From Chimonanthus salicifolius (Eukaryota; Streptophyta; Magnoliopsida; Laurales; Calycanthaceae): a stretch of 64,000 nucleotides of DNA. The notes under the pieces are model-generated. The model searched no databases. It was not told where the DNA came from and saw nothing but the letters and a program-made list of their open reading frames with translations. Shown here in pieces: positions 1 to 12,277 of this stretch. The first letter of the stretch is position 1. The number at the start of each line of letters is the position of its first letter. The DNA lies in assembly GCA_013350335.1 (NCBI GenBank), contig CM023537.1, positions 47,180,111 to 47,244,110 of the forward strand. The letters run 5' to 3'. The position numbers were made by a program, and so were the translations under genes.

Positions 1-410
1 TTCAATACAAATGAGGAATTGAGAAAATCTTGTCACTGGAGATGCATGCCATCCCAAAATGGCTAGACATTGTGGGTGCTACCTACCCCCACTTATAAAC
101 CTAGGATCTTCTATTCACACATTCGATATGGGACTCAACACACCCCTGCGTGACAGGCTCCTGGCCCAATCCTTGGTGCCCTCGCCAGGGGGACCTACAC
201 CTCTTTAATGTAGGCCCAAACGTCAAGGAGATCCCCACTGTAGTGCCCTCGACCCCACACAATAGTGCCCCCAAGTCGGATCAAATACCATTTGTCACGG
301 CTAAGGTCAGGTTTAACGCCTACTTAAACCATCAATGTGAATAATAAATATTAACTGAAGATAGTCAGATCCAAATGAAGGATTTCGAAACGAACCCTAA
401 TATCCAACTA
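1..410. repeat. Decayed LTR-like repeat, first segment
   Basis: A phrase around 27-110 (TTGTCAC, then CATCCCAAAATGGCTAG, then CCCACTTATAAAC) recurs at about 1284-1357 and resumes at about 1898 after an interruption. This suggests one repeat family whose second copy was split by a later insertion. The remainder to 345 is C-rich and LTR-like. No coding capacity is visible. Element class is inferred only from its resemblance to plant LTR sequence. Confidence 0.4.
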
Positions 411-1179
411 TGTGATGGCCTGCACCAGATGGAGAAGGGTGGAATACTCCAGGTGTATGGGTGACAAAGAGTATGGAATTCAGCATGTGTGGCCTTGGAG
501 AGAGAATAGGGGGGATACTCCAAAGGAATTCCATCAGACATAAGAAGAGAAATCACCTGATGGAGGAGAGAGGCCCATTAGTCTGGCGTGAGTGACTGAA
601 GAAAAAATAGCTAGTGATGGCGCTGAAAGCAATCCCACATTGCTTGGGGGATGTTATGATCCCTAGGATTTAAGTAGCACTCTCCATTCTCTTAGCACAT
701 GGTATTTTGGGATGTGTGTATGAGAGCTCATCCCATAGCAAAGTTGTGAGGGCTTGTGATGCCCAAAACGAACAATATTGTGCTGGGCGAGGCAGGGTCG
801 TTAGATATGGTATCAGAGCCGAAGACGACTTAGTCCCAGGTGTAAGGATTGTGATGACTCGTATCAGATGGAGAGTGAGGGGAATACTTTAAAGGAATTC
901 CACTAGACAGATGAAGAGAAATCACTTGATAAAGGAGGAGGAGAGACCCATCAATGTGTCGTGAGTGTGTGGAGAAAAAAAATGGATAGTGAATGGTGTT
1001 GAGAGAAATCCTACATTGCCTGGGGTTGTTCTGATATCTAGGATTTAAGTAGCGCTCTCCCTTCTTTCAACACAAGGCTTTTTGGAATGTGTATGGGTTC
1101 TCATCCCAAAACAAAGTCGTGAGGGCGTGTGATGTCCAAAATGGATAACATTGTGCTCAGCAGGGCATGGTCGTGACAA
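411..1179 (+). mobile_element. TRIM-like pair of LTRs with a primer-binding site
   Basis: Two diverged LTR-like units run from TGTGATGGCC at 411 to about 805, and from about 849 to 1179. Both contain the same ordered phrases: a short 'ATCCCACATTGCTTGGG' type block, 'GGATTTAAGTAGC', 'CATCCCA.AGCAAAGT.GTGAGGG', then 'AACAATATTGTGCT' before a GTCGT end. At 808-819 lies TGGTATCAGAGC, the complement of the 3' end of plant initiator tRNA-Met, the usual primer site just after a 5' LTR. The internal part is only about 40 bp, so this is a TRIM or a collapsed LTR pair. Confidence 0.55.
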
Positions 1180-1357
1180 ACTCTCATTCTCACTCTGAAA
1201 TGAAGAGATGGTTCTAATTTCGATGGGACAAAATTCACCGAAGAAATTAGGTGTTCTAAGAATTCAATTCATAAGGAATTGGGAATTTCTTGTCACAAAG
1301 GTGTTTTCCATCCAAAACTGACTAGCCATTGTGGGTGTTGTCTATCCCCACTTATTA

Positions 1358-1900
1358 TGTGATGGCCCACACCTAGTGAAGGAGGTTGGGAAACTCCAGC
1401 ATTGTGTGTGGCAAAGGAGGAAAAATCTCCTAGTGGAAAGAGGAGGAGAACTCCACTGTGCATGGATGAAATAGAGAAAAAGTCATCATTGAGGCGTTGT
1501 GAATCCCACATTGCTTGGGAGGCAGTCCTGGACCATGGATTTAAGTGACTGTCCTTCCTTATCTCAGCATGAAGTCCTTTTGGGGTGTGTGTATGGACGT
1601 ACATCCTAATGCAAAATCATAAGGGTGTGTGTGTGAAGCCCGAAGCAGACAGGAGAAAGAGAAATCCATTGTGCATGGATGAAAAAGAGAAAAAGTCGCT
1701 AGTGATGCACTATGAATCCCACGTCGCTTAGGAGGTGGTCCTAGATCATGGCCTCATGGATATAAGTGACATTCTTCTTTCAAACAATATGAGGCCTTTG
1801 GGGTATGTGTATGAGCGCACATCCCAATGCAAAACTATGAGGGCAAGTATGTGATGCCCGAAGCGAACAATATCATTTTGGATGGAGTAGGGTCATTACA
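1358..1900 (+). repeat. Two further decayed copies of the same LTR family
   Basis: Two units (about 1358-1645 and 1646-1897) repeat the ordered phrases of the LTR pair at 411-1179, ending in GGGTCATTACA. Together they interrupt the repeat of the first 345 bases: the phrase CCCACTTATAAAC, continuous at about 89-102, is broken here between CCCACTTAT (before 1358) and TATAAACGC (after 1897). The duplication at the insertion is not exact. Confidence 0.5.
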
Positions 1901-3240
1901 TATAAACGCAAGATCTTTCCAATACACATCTGATATGTGACACGACATGCCTGCATAACATGAAGTTGGAGTTTTGGTTATCCCATTCAACACTCTATTT
2001 ACCCATACAACCGATGTGAGTGACTGAGTGGTGTCACTTGGGCGAAGTTAATCCGATGATTTATTATACTTGAGTTTCTTTTAAGTTCGGGTTTCAGTTG
2101 GGTTTATATTGAATTCAAGACAAATCTTACGAATTCTACTTTTTTTAGTATGGAGGCATAGATAGCCGTTAAATCCAATCCTACATTCCATCCTAAAACA
2201 AAATTTCAAATTCTATCATTCATTCTCATTTAATTGAAAATAAATTCAAACGCAGAATAAATTTAAAAGTTATCTACTATTTTATATAGAAAGTAGACTC
2301 CAACAATTATAAAATATGAATATTTGAAATTTGAGAACGCGACTCCCATGTGCATGTGGCATGTGGTTAATTGAAAATTCTTTTTCTTTTTCTTTTTCTC
2401 TTTTGTTATTTGTTTTCCAATTTTTAAGGTTTTAAAAGATGCCAAAAATGACCCAAAATGGAATTTTTCATAAGTTTCTATGTTTTATCTCATGTGAACA
2501 GTGGTTGGCATGGTATGGGATGAGAGGCCATTCCAAGAAATACTCTCCTTCCCATTGTGGAATATCTCTTACTGATATTGGAAATGAGTTGTGTTTTTGC
2601 ATTGGGTTCTATCCCAAAATAGTAATTGTTTATCATGACTTGAACATTCCAACCCAGAAGAACAAGAATGAAAAATGCTTTGTTAGACCAATGAAAACAA
2701 GATGATAAATGATTTATTTTGTTTTCATATCTTATTGTTTTTTGTATTTCTTGCTTAATCTTACCAACTCGACACACTGGTCCATCATTTATCATGTATC
2801 AGAACTGGGGCATTGTCACATTGACACACTATTATTCGGAAGAATAAAAATAGGCAGAGGTGCAATTTAGGTTGGGTCCATCCATGCCCATTTGACCTAA
2901 TCCAAAATTTTGGAAGCTGTATCTATTTGGGCATAAGCCCAAGCCCAATTTTGGGCTAAAAATAGGGCATAATTTAAGTGCCAACCCTTGCACTCTAAGA
3001 ACCTTAATCAGACTGAAAATTTGAGTTAGACCTGGGTCGCATTAAACTTGAGGACTCGTGATATTTGATCTATATATTTAATATTATAATATATTAAAAA
3101 TATATCATTTTTAATTAAATTTCAATCCCTAAACATAATCAATTTCTAACCATTCATTTTAAACTTTATTTTATCCCTCGATAAATTCTCTTTTCACTCC
3201 TCACTTAACAGTCATGGCCCTGTCTTTTTCTCTTCTCCTT
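1901..3240. other. Intergenic sequence without a recognisable gene
   Basis: AT-rich sequence with short pyrimidine runs (around 2380-2402). The ORFs present (60-100 codons) overlap on both strands and show no domain. I see no RNA gene or complete mobile element here. Confidence 0.5.
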
Positions 3241-3241
3241 T

Positions 3242-4566
3242 TGTAATGACTCGACCTGTTAAATTATTGAGAACTTTCGTAGAAAATGCGTGGAAGTAAC
3301 ACCTAACACCCAGTGGGCCAAATTGACCTTGAGACCATGCGACTTGACAGTAAATCTGATTTGCTGACCCATTTGAGGTATCAAATGAGCTCCAAATTCA
3401 ATGAGAGTTATTTTGTTGCATATATCAATCAAAGAGCTTTTCGAAAAGTATAAAAACGTCAAAATCCGATTTCGTAGCTCAAGTTATAGCCATTTAGTGA
3501 AGAGCAAAGCTGCTAAATGGCAACTCGAGGACTCGAGTGAGGTCTCAATGGCCTAGGAATGTGCAGAAATGACTTATTTGAGCCCCATTTATGACTGGGA
3601 AGCGTATTTCTCTCCTTTTCAGTGAAACCCGCCTAGAAAACCCTCATTTTTCCTCCCTCTTCCCACTCTCCATGCATGTGCATAAAATGGGTTAAGGAAA
3701 TCTTCAAGCTCTTTCTTGTCTTGGGTCCCCTCTCATTAAGGTAATCCCCTACCCCCTCCCTATGGATTTCTCTTCAAATTGAGTTATTTGTGTTTGCAAT
3801 GTCTGAGATAGATGAAGTAAGAGACGAATGAGGATGGGAATGAAAAATTGGACCCACATTGAGGGATTGTGGATAGAGAATCACCTTAGGGTTAAAAATG
3901 ATAAGCTTGTATGGAGAATTTCTCTCCAATGATGAGGGCTCGACCTAGGATTGGAGGAACATGTGGAGGTTTGGACATGGAGTAGGACCAAATGATGAAT
4001 TTGGGTTTAAATGGGAGCATGGGCTGAATTATAATGGGTTCGGCCTGAAAGTTGACCTCAACCCTACGTGGAAAATGAATTCCACCTTGATGTAGAACCT
4101 AGAAATTGGGGGAAAACCTGAAGATATTTATCCCTTTGATGAATGAGGGTATGAGAATTTAGGAAATTGGGGATTTCAACCCCATTAGTATGATTGAACT
4201 CAATTACATGAATTGAGTGCATGGGACCTTAGGAAAAATTTGAGACTTTTGTCTTGAGAATGGAAATTAAGGTCTTTGGTGAAATAGTGAGTTGTTCTCT
4301 TGAGATAACAAATTAACTTGAGTTGGGGAGTTTAATTTGGGGCTTTTGTCCTTAGTGTGAGATTTACACCCCAATTATTGAGACTAAAACTCATGTATGT
4401 TCGTTGGTGTTAATTTTGATGTGACCAACTCTTAACCCTCTGGCATGAGCATCATTCTGTGGTAGACTCAAATGCGTTGTAGCAAAGCTAGGTGAGGGTT
4501 CTCCACATATGGTAGGATTTTGTTCACATTTCCTTTCATGCTCAAATTTCATTCCTAAGTACAATG
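3242..4566 (+). repeat. Probable left part of a large, interrupted LTR
   Basis: The block starts TGTAATGACTCGACC, and 10276-10284 carries GTCACGACA, a near inverted match to TGTAATGAC. Text at 3242-4566, 6183-6574 and 9290-10284 has a similar G/T-rich, low-coding character. I infer one large retroelement LTR, split by the two LTRs at 4567-8336 and by the pogo-like element at 8412-9286. This reconstruction is an inference from short terminal matches. Confidence 0.35.
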
Positions 4567-6182
4567 TGTTAGTGTCCCGACTTATCGAGTCACCTATTTG
4601 TCAATTCCATGGTTTATAAGAGGCCTTGCCTCGGAAGAACGATGACATGAATCAAGACTCAATTGAATGTTGAATCAAGTCCAAGATTGGAACATCAATG
4701 AAGGTTCAACATCATCAACAGTGCACGGCAATCACTAAGGTATATTGGCCATAGATGACTTTAGGATGGACCTCGCACCTCTAAGAAGGCCTTGCTTAGG
4801 CTTAGATATCACATATGGATAATTGAATTAAGCCTTTGTGAACTATGACATCCAACAGAACCAAGTGGACTTAAATTTGGAAAACTGATGAACTGTCAGG
4901 ACAACCTATCGTGTCGGCGATCTATCGCCTTGGACAGGGACAATCCTTCGTGGTCACACAATCCATCGTTCAGGATTGACAAGGGTTCTGGTTGGAAGAA
5001 TAATGTCAAACATGTTCATCAACGGGCCTGATACTATCGTGGGAAGCACGATCCCTCGTGTTGGACAGGAAACGACCCATCGTGGTGACAACCTATCGGC
5101 TTGGATTTCCAGAGTTCCATTTTGAATCAACTCAGTAACTTACAATTGGTCTCAGGACGATTGTATCGTCAGAGCACGATCCATCGACATTGGATTTCGT
5201 GATCTATCGTGAAACCCAATCTATCATGGGTGGACATTTTTTGAACCGTTGATGTGCATTAATGTGCAACGATCTGGTTGGTGGGAAGTCACTTTCGAAC
5301 CACACGACCCATCGTGGTGCTACGATCGATTGTTGACTTACTATTTCAAAAATCTTGGTTTGCCTCTATTTAAACTCCACTGTTTGGAGATTTTGAGGAT
5401 CCCTTCCAGAGCATTTAAGAGCCTCATCTACCATATTTAATTGGCAAATTCAAAGGCTAGAAACAGAGGATCAATCTCTTTAAGTTCTTCACTTGCGTGA
5501 ATCATTAGAATCCAATCATCACTTGATTGAGATTAAGAGAGAAGAATGCGACCAATTCTAAGATACAACTTGCATATCCAAATCCTGGAAACCTCTCCCA
5601 AGGATTGTGATTGCTCATACATCGGTGTATCTTCGTCATCAACGAGATTACATTGGGAAGACTCTTTAAGAAGCACATCCACATTTTGTGAGCTACAAAA
5701 GGCAAGTGTTTCTAAGTTTGATTTTATTTTAAGTCATCTTGTATAATGGATTAAAGCAAGGGCTTGAACCTCTCTAAAAAATAGAGGGATTAGGATTAAA
5801 CCGGGGTAGGTCGAACTTTTCAAAACTAGGATTCGAGTTGGTGAAAGTCTCACTCTATCTGAGTAAGGCCTAATTCATTCTCTATTTGTGAGGGTGTAAT
5901 TCTCTACATAGTGATTTTGGGATAACCCAAGATTGGGTGAGTCCATCAGTGGATGTAGGAGGGATTTACTCCGAACCACTTTAAATCGAGTGTTTGGCTT
6001 TTGATTGTGTGAATGCTCTTGTATCTTGTACTCTCTTGATTTCACACAACACTTGATTGATCATGTTTTATCCGCTGATTAATCAAGAAATTTAAAAAGG
6101 CCATATGAAATTGAAGATTGTCCTATTCCCCCCCCCCCCCCCCCCCTTTCTCTCTCTCTCTCAGACAATCGTGTTCTAGCAC
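4567..6182 (+). repeat. Long LTR, plus orientation
   Basis: Begins TGTTAGTGTCCCGAC and ends near TTCTAGCA. Its whole length is matched, in the same order on the opposite strand, by 8336-6575: for example 'TTGTCAATTCCATG', 'ATGACTTTAGG', 'TTAGGCTTAGAT.TCACAT', 'GGATTAAAGCAAGG', 'GGTGTAATTC' and 'GTTCTAGCACC'. The middle (4890-5340) is dense in CGATC/CCATCG words. A 23-base C run followed by a CT run lies at 6128-6162. No coding domain; interpreted as a retrotransposon LTR. Confidence 0.6.
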
Positions 6183-6574
6183 CGGGAACTTTCACAATGT
6201 AATGAGATGTATTTGTACAGTAATCATGCATGAATGTGAGATGATTGTGTCTGGAGAATATTGTAGGATTGGGAGGAACTCCTTCACTTATGTATGTTTA
6301 AATTCAAGTGAAATGAAATTGTGAACTATATGGGGTTATGTGTTGTGAAATTAAAAAAGCATGCTTGTAGATGTGTTGTGTATGAGCATGTGTGTGGGCA
6401 AAATTATAAAAATACTTGTGATGCAAGTCCTGATATGATGATAAATGTAGAGATGAATTGTATGATTGCGTGTGATGATGAAAGTGATGCACATATGAGA
6501 TTGGACACATTTGCACTATTTTAGCTTGAATGATGTGATGTGCAAGTAGTACTAGATTTGAAAGTCATCGGGGG
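6183..6574. other. Spacer between two inverted LTRs
   Basis: About 390 bases rich in TGATG and ATGTG words, lying between the facing 3' ends of two long LTRs. The ORFs of about 70 codons here have no recognisable domain. It probably belongs to the older interrupted repeat rather than to either LTR. Confidence 0.35.
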
Positions 6575-8336
6575 TGCTAGAACACGGTGCTAGATTAACC
6601 CTAGAGGGGGGGTGAATAGGGCAATCACCAAATTTAATGGTCTTTAAAATTTTCTTGATTAATCACAATAATGTGTAGCGGATTAAATTAGATTAATCAA
6701 GTGTGTGATAAAAGAGTGTGCCAATTTAATGATCAATCACACAATGAGCATTAACACCATAAGACTAAAATTATAGTGGTTCGGTTAATTAACCTACATC
6801 CATTGTTGGGCTCATCCAACCTTGGGCTATCCCAAATTTACTAAATGAGGAATTACACCCACACTAATAGATTAAGACTTCCACGTAACAGTGTTTGTTG
6901 GGAATTTCACCAATTTCTATATCTCTATTTTTTATAGTGGTTCAAGTTCCTTGCTTTAATCCACTTCACAATGATGATTATTTAAAAGTTAAATCAAACT
7001 AAGAAGTAACTTGTCTTTTGTTAGCTCAACCTTGTAGGTGAGTGCTTCTTGAAGATTCCTTTCCAATGTGATGTCGACGATGATGAAGATGTGCCTTGTG
7101 TATGCTCAATCACAATCCTTGGGATAGTTCTAGGATTTAAGGTATGCCTATTGTTTATGCCTATTGTTATCCTAGATCTATTTTTCTCTCTCTCTTTAAT
7201 CACAATCAAGATGATTGGATTTCAAATGATTCTCCTAAGTAAGGTGCATAGAGAGGAGGTGGGATATCTGAAAATGCCTTAGATTTTCCTCACAAGAGTG
7301 TCCAACCAAAACACAATAATGTTTGGTGTTTAAATAAGCAAACAAGACCATCTTGGACTTTACAACGGATGATCGGTCATGTGGTGGCGATCGATCATGT
7401 GGCAAATATAGTCGTTGTAATATGATCGTTGGGCTCTAACGGTAACATCCTGGACACAGACGATTAATCGTCCCTACACGATTGGTCGTGTGAGTCCACA
7501 GGCGATTGATCGTGGGGTGGCGATCCAATCGGCCTGAGACTATCCTGTTTTGACAGTGTTGTCAAACATACCTCAACTAAACTCAAGGTGATGGGTCGTG
7601 CGCCTGATGTGTTTCTACCCTGTCCTGGCGATGGGTTATGCAACCAACTGGTCTTGCTATTCCACATGAAGGGTTACCGCCAGACAAAAGTATTGTCCTG
7701 AGCCTGGCTATATTGGTCGGCCCTGTACCTAGACGAGGCATCGTCTGCAAGATCGAATGTCTGAGCCATGACTATGAATGACAGTCTATATTTGTCTATG
7801 CCCAGGGCGATTGATTATATGCACGATTGGATTAGCCCTGTCCCAACCATGCATCGCCTTCACGAATGCATCGTCCTGAGATCATACCTATTTGACAGTT
7901 CATTCCTTCCAGTACCCTTTCTATACTAGACGATTGGTCGTAAGACTCGATTAGTCGTCTGCTGTCATTGGCGAGTGATCGCCGACACGATGTGTCGTCC
8001 CTGACAGTGTGTTCATAATTCCAAGTTGGGTTCTAATTCATTTTGTTGATTTTTCAAACATGCACTACGCTTCTTATGATTATCCAGATGTGAGATCTAA
8101 GCCTAGGCACGGGCATCCTAAAGTGTTGGGTTCCACCTAAAGTCATTTATAGCAAATTTACCTTTGTTATGATTGTCATACACTTGTGATGATGAATCAT
8201 GCACTTGATCTTCCTTCTTTGAGCTCTTGATTCAATCCTCATCACACCTTGAGTCTTGCTTCATTCTTCCGAGCCAAGGGTTCACCTAAGTCATGGAATT
8301 GACAAAAAGGTGATTCGGCAAGTCGGGGCACAAACA
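6575..8336 (-). repeat. Long LTR, minus orientation
   Basis: Reverse-oriented partner of 4567-6182; read on the minus strand it starts TGTTTGTGCCCCGAC at 8336 and ends GTTCTAGCA at 6575. The middle (about 7365-8010) is a dense set of CGATTGATCG, CGATTGGTCG and similar half-palindromic words. It diverges from its partner by many substitutions and indels (1762 versus 1616 bp), so the pair is not a recent duplication. No flanking target duplication was found. Confidence 0.6.
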
Positions 8337-8411
8337 CTTGTGTATGATGTGGATTACATTTGGTTCATAGAGTATGCCCAATGGAGTTATATGTCTTCTA
8401 TTTGACAGGTA

Positions 8412-9286
8412 CAATAAAATCTCGATAAATAAATGTTCGATAAATTAATAACCTCGCTTAAATAATAAAATCTTTTGGTCCCAACTCGGGCCAGCGTAAT
8501 AAATTAATAACCTAGCTAAATGCATAAGATAATAATTTTTTTAGAAATCCTTAAGGGCCCAAGGAAATATAAATTAATAATTGATAAAATATATAAAAAA
8601 TTAGCAAATAAAAATTCATAATACAGTATTGAGTAACTTTTTACTTGACAACTTCTATTTTCTCAATTCAACTCTTTCTCAAAATATGCATCTAAAGTTG
8701 TCTGTCTTTTCTTTGTACCTAAACTGAACTCAACCTCATCCTTAATTTTTTGCAATGCATACACCACTTCTGGTATATTTTTTTTCATGTTGTAACAAGT
8801 AGTTATTTAAGGTTACTAATGCTTGAAAGACCTCTTTTGGAGAAATAGTTGGTAAAACTCAACTGTCATCTGGAATTGTAAAGATTTGGAGTCTAAGAGT
8901 CTAAAACTAATGATTATTTATAGAGTTTATCTTCTATGTACTTGAAACATCTTTATCTTCTACTTGAAACCTCTTTATCTTCTAGGACATTAAGTTTTGA
9001 CATCCAATCTCTTCCTTTTAGGAGTCTTTCTATCTTCTATAATTAATAACCATCTCTTTTTTTTTTAGAGTCTTTTGGACTTCTATGTATTAACTTTTGA
9101 CCACATCCATTGTTTTTGGATTTATAAGCCATACATGTACAAGTAGTAGAAACATAATACTCTATCTAAATTAATAAATATTCATCAATAAATTAATAAA
9201 TTATTCATTTATCGATAAATTAATAACCCCGCTAAGATAATAATTTCTCTTGGTCCCAAGAGTATTATTTTATACGGGTTTTACTA
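8412..9286 (-). mobile_element. pogo-like (Tc1/mariner) element, Emigrant/Lemi type
   Basis: An element of 875 bp flanked by TA (8410-8411 and 9287-9288). Its ends are CAATAAAATCTCGATAAA on the left and, read inward from the right, TAGTAAAACCCGTATAAA. This matches the CAGTAAAACC type ends known for plant pogo-like Emigrant/Lemi elements. Both ends carry repeated 'GATAAATTAATAACC.CGCT' and 'TTGGTCCCAA' phrases, giving long imperfect inverted repeats. The interior retains the tail of a transposase gene on the minus strand. Confidence 0.7.
8663..8850 (-). pseudogene. pogo-like transposase, C-terminal relic
   Basis: On the minus strand, the frame ending with TGA at 8663-8665 reads a charged stretch ending in KKRQTTLDAYF followed by EKELN and the stop. 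'QTTLDxFF' type endings close to the C-terminus are familiar from plant Tigger/pogo-like transposases. Only the last 40-60 residues survive; upstream the frame breaks. It lies inside the element with pogo-type ends, which supports the reading. Confidence 0.55.
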
Positions 9287-10284
9287 TATAGATTGGGTGA
9301 TTATGTATTATGTGACACATGAGATGATGTGTGATATTAAAATGGTAGGAGTGCATTTTTAATTTATTGTGAAGTGTGATGTATGAATAATCATGAGTAT
9401 GTAATTTGATGTGCCATGAAATGGGAGTAGTGGCAAGGCTCCAACGCGAAGGTCACTAAATGAAATTTAGGGATGGTCTGAAGTGAGGGTAGTGAAAAGA
9501 TCCAAACGTGAAAGTCACGAAATGGGAGTAGTGACTGTTATGAAATGGCGGTAGTGGTAGAGCCATGTGACCAAACCTACGCCATGAAATGGGAGTAATG
9601 ACGAGTGAAAAAGGCCTTTTTTGCAAGATGAGAGTCATGATCGCGGCCCGGGTGATAAAGTGGATACATTGACCATTTGCATTGGTATTCATGTCCTGTA
9701 AATTGTGGAATTGATGAATCATATGTTGTATACCCATATGATGCATGTTTGTATACTAACCCTCACAGTTTCAAGAAATTTCATGAAGGGCGGGGTCCAT
9801 AGGACCCCACGGACGAGACTAGAGACTGCTTTTGAAGACTCTTATGTCTGTTCATAATTGAATTGATGATGTATTTAACTATGCCTTATGTGTTTAAATT
9901 TGGATTACATATATGTAAGTCAAGCATGGGATAGGGGTTTTAGGAACCTTAGTTGAGTTGGCATGTCATTAAACTTTTATTTTTGTACTTAATTGTCTAA
10001 ATTTGACATCTATGATTTGATGTAGGAATGAGTAGGATGGACTGCAAGTAGAAATATGGATTAGGAGGAATTGATAGATAATGTGATTTAGAATGGATAA
10101 ACAGATGGAAAATTGTCGTCGTTTTTTCCCACTTTTAGGGGAGACTGCCGAATTTTTTGTAGAGTTATTGGGCCTCGTTAGGGTCCTAAACAAATGAGAC
10201 TTATCCCTCTTTGGGCCCAAACCCTATGTGTGAGCGAGATACGTGTGCGTCGAGAGAGAAATAAAAAAAAAAAAGTCACGACAC
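9287..10284. repeat. Right part of an interrupted large LTR, with degenerate short repeats
   Basis: Contains a loose tandem series at about 9420-9605 built on the phrase GAAATGGGAGTAGTG, with intervening CCAAACGTGAAAGTCACG words. It ends in GTCACGACA at 10276-10284, an inverted near-match to TGTAATGAC at 3242. No gene is supported; the 96- and 83-codon antisense ORFs have no domain. Confidence 0.35.
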
Positions 10285-10689
10285 ATTTCGCAAGTCTTAT
10301 TATGATTTTTTAATTGATTTTGTTGTTTTGGGTGGTAGAACTTAAATCTATTGGTTTCTTTAATTGAATTTATTTGATTTGATTTTTATATAATGGGTTG
10401 GTTAGAAATGAAATAATTTTTTTCAAACTTATTTATGTGATAAATGTGAGGGATTAATGGCTACCATTATGACTTTTTTATGATGTGATAAATATGCCAA
10501 ATATTATTAAAACCTTATCAATATAATGAATAATGAACAACTTTGATGTAATGTTATACACCATTGATAGTAATTGTTTTAGAATTAAATCAAAGGCCTG
10601 AAAACAAGCATATTAGGTCGTAATTGGATATTGAAAGTCCACAAATATCAAAATATCTGATTTGAAATCATCATTTTCAAAGGCCAGTA

Positions 10690-11390
10690 TCCCATCTAGC
10701 TAGGGTCAACTTTATGAGTTTTTCTTATCCAATTAATCCTATCATAAACCATATCAATTGTTATTGTACAATCTAGCATGCCCTTCTTTATCCCTTCTCT
10801 TTAAGTTTTCAATGGTCGACCTCTCCTCCTAGTACCTTAATTCTTAACCTTTCAACCTTACACATTGGAGCCATGTTTAGGATTCTACAAACATGACCAA
10901 ACCGGCTCGTACATGTTTCTCTCAATTTGTCATCTATCGAAACTATTTCTAAACTAATTTTGAACTTTATCATTTAGATCAACTCATCCAACGAAGTATA
11001 CTTAACAAAGTAGACCTTTCTTATTGTACTTTATCTATTTGTTTTTTATTCATTGACCAATAATCTATTTCATAAACTATAGCAGATCTAATAATTGTTT
11101 TATATTATTGTCCTTTTATACGAAGGAGACCTCTTTTATTATACATAACCACACTAATTTGTCTATATTTTGCTCACCCTGCTCCTATCATATTCATTAT
11201 GTTTAAATAGAGATCTCCTTAAGATTCTACCATAGAGCCTAAGTATCTAATCTTGTCTCAATATGTAACTAGGTCGTTTTTAAGTTGTACCATGTTACTC
11301 TCCCTACTGTTTAACTCATTAAAATTACATTCAATGAATGTTGCTTTAATTCTACTAATGTTTAAGCCATTTTACTACAACAGGCCCACA
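10690..11390 (-). pseudogene. RTE-type LINE reverse transcriptase relic
   Basis: Read on the minus strand, several broken frames give pieces typical of the end of plant RTE-clade LINE polyproteins: a 'GLNISRIKATFIECNF' like stretch near 11370-11320, then 'IRYLGS' near 11235, then '[26 protein letters not shown]' near 11130-11060, and a 'HVCRMLN.APM.KVERL' like piece near 10910-10845. Stops and frameshifts are frequent. It is an old, inactive fragment without a visible tail or target duplication. Confidence 0.5.
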
Positions 11391-12080
11391 GAACACGTGA
11401 TAATTTTTTTTAAACTATAATGATCTTCAATCAGTCGCTAATCTCGTATTAACGATAAACCTCAATCAAATGGGGTTTCACATTCATGGGGGAAAGCCTA
11501 CGATTTCTAAGTTCATCGAAGACAGAACACTCCTACCGTGATCTCGGCAGAATTCCTTCTAAAAATGGAACACCAGGAAATCATTCCCTCAATCAGATCA
11601 GTCACTAGTAGCCAATCCCATGCAGCATAATATCGCATGTGGACAACACCTTGCGACTATCACGTCTAACCTATACGTGGCCCTAGAATGTGACTCAACA
11701 GGTGAATCTCAAACTCAACTAAATAAATCAATCTATCCAAAACATAAGGGGTTTAAATAACCTAACTCATAGTTATTACAATCCATAAACATCATAAGGA
11801 TTTAAATACATATTCTCAATTATCACAAATCCCAAAGGTGAAATGCTTCTAAAAAAACTAAACATCATAAAGGTCTCTCAGACCGAGAATGCTAAGACTT
11901 TAACGTGCCTACGCTGTCTCCGAGGGTTCATCTAACCCCTCCTCAACTAGAGTCCCTAAGAAGTGAGATCGCAACCCATTGAAGAGAGACAACACCCACC
12001 ACATACTCATATCATAAACATACATATGGATAAAATCTCCTCTTATTCTCAAATGAACGCATATATATTAAAAGTTCCTG
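11391..12080. other. Intergenic, no recognisable gene
   Basis: Moderately AT-rich sequence with many CTCAACTAAATAAATC-like words. I see no domain-bearing ORF or RNA gene. It is probably retroelement-derived, because an LTR end adjoins it on the right. Confidence 0.35.
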
Positions 12081-12240
12081 GTGTGCTAGAACAACAAGTC
12101 AAGATTTGGGGGGGGGGGGGGGGGGGGGGGGAGGGGAGCGGAGGGGGGAGTTTTACCGGTCTTTAAAAAATTCGTATTTAATCACATGGTTTGCAGCGGA
12201 TTAGATTAAATAAATCAAGTGTGTGAATTAAATATATGCA
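12081..12240 (-). repeat. Truncated end of the long LTR family, with a poly-G run
   Basis: The string GTGTGCTAGAACA, a long G run (about 12109-12131), then 'GGTCTTTAAAA' and 'AATCACATGGTTTGCAGCGGATTAGATTAA..AATCAAGTGTGTGA' mirrors the end of the minus-oriented LTR at 6575-6710. It is therefore a third, truncated copy of that LTR end, in minus orientation. The G runs here and the C run at 6128 mark the same LTR position. Confidence 0.5.
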
Positions 12241-12277
12241 AATAAATTGAACAACTAAAACAATACCTCGAATACAC

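Noticed and set aside
1293..1604. 103-codon minus-strand ORF
   Set aside because: It lies across decayed LTR units and has no domain.
11963..12166. 67-codon ORF ending in poly-Gly
   Set aside because: The glycines come from a G homopolymer at the end of a decayed LTR.
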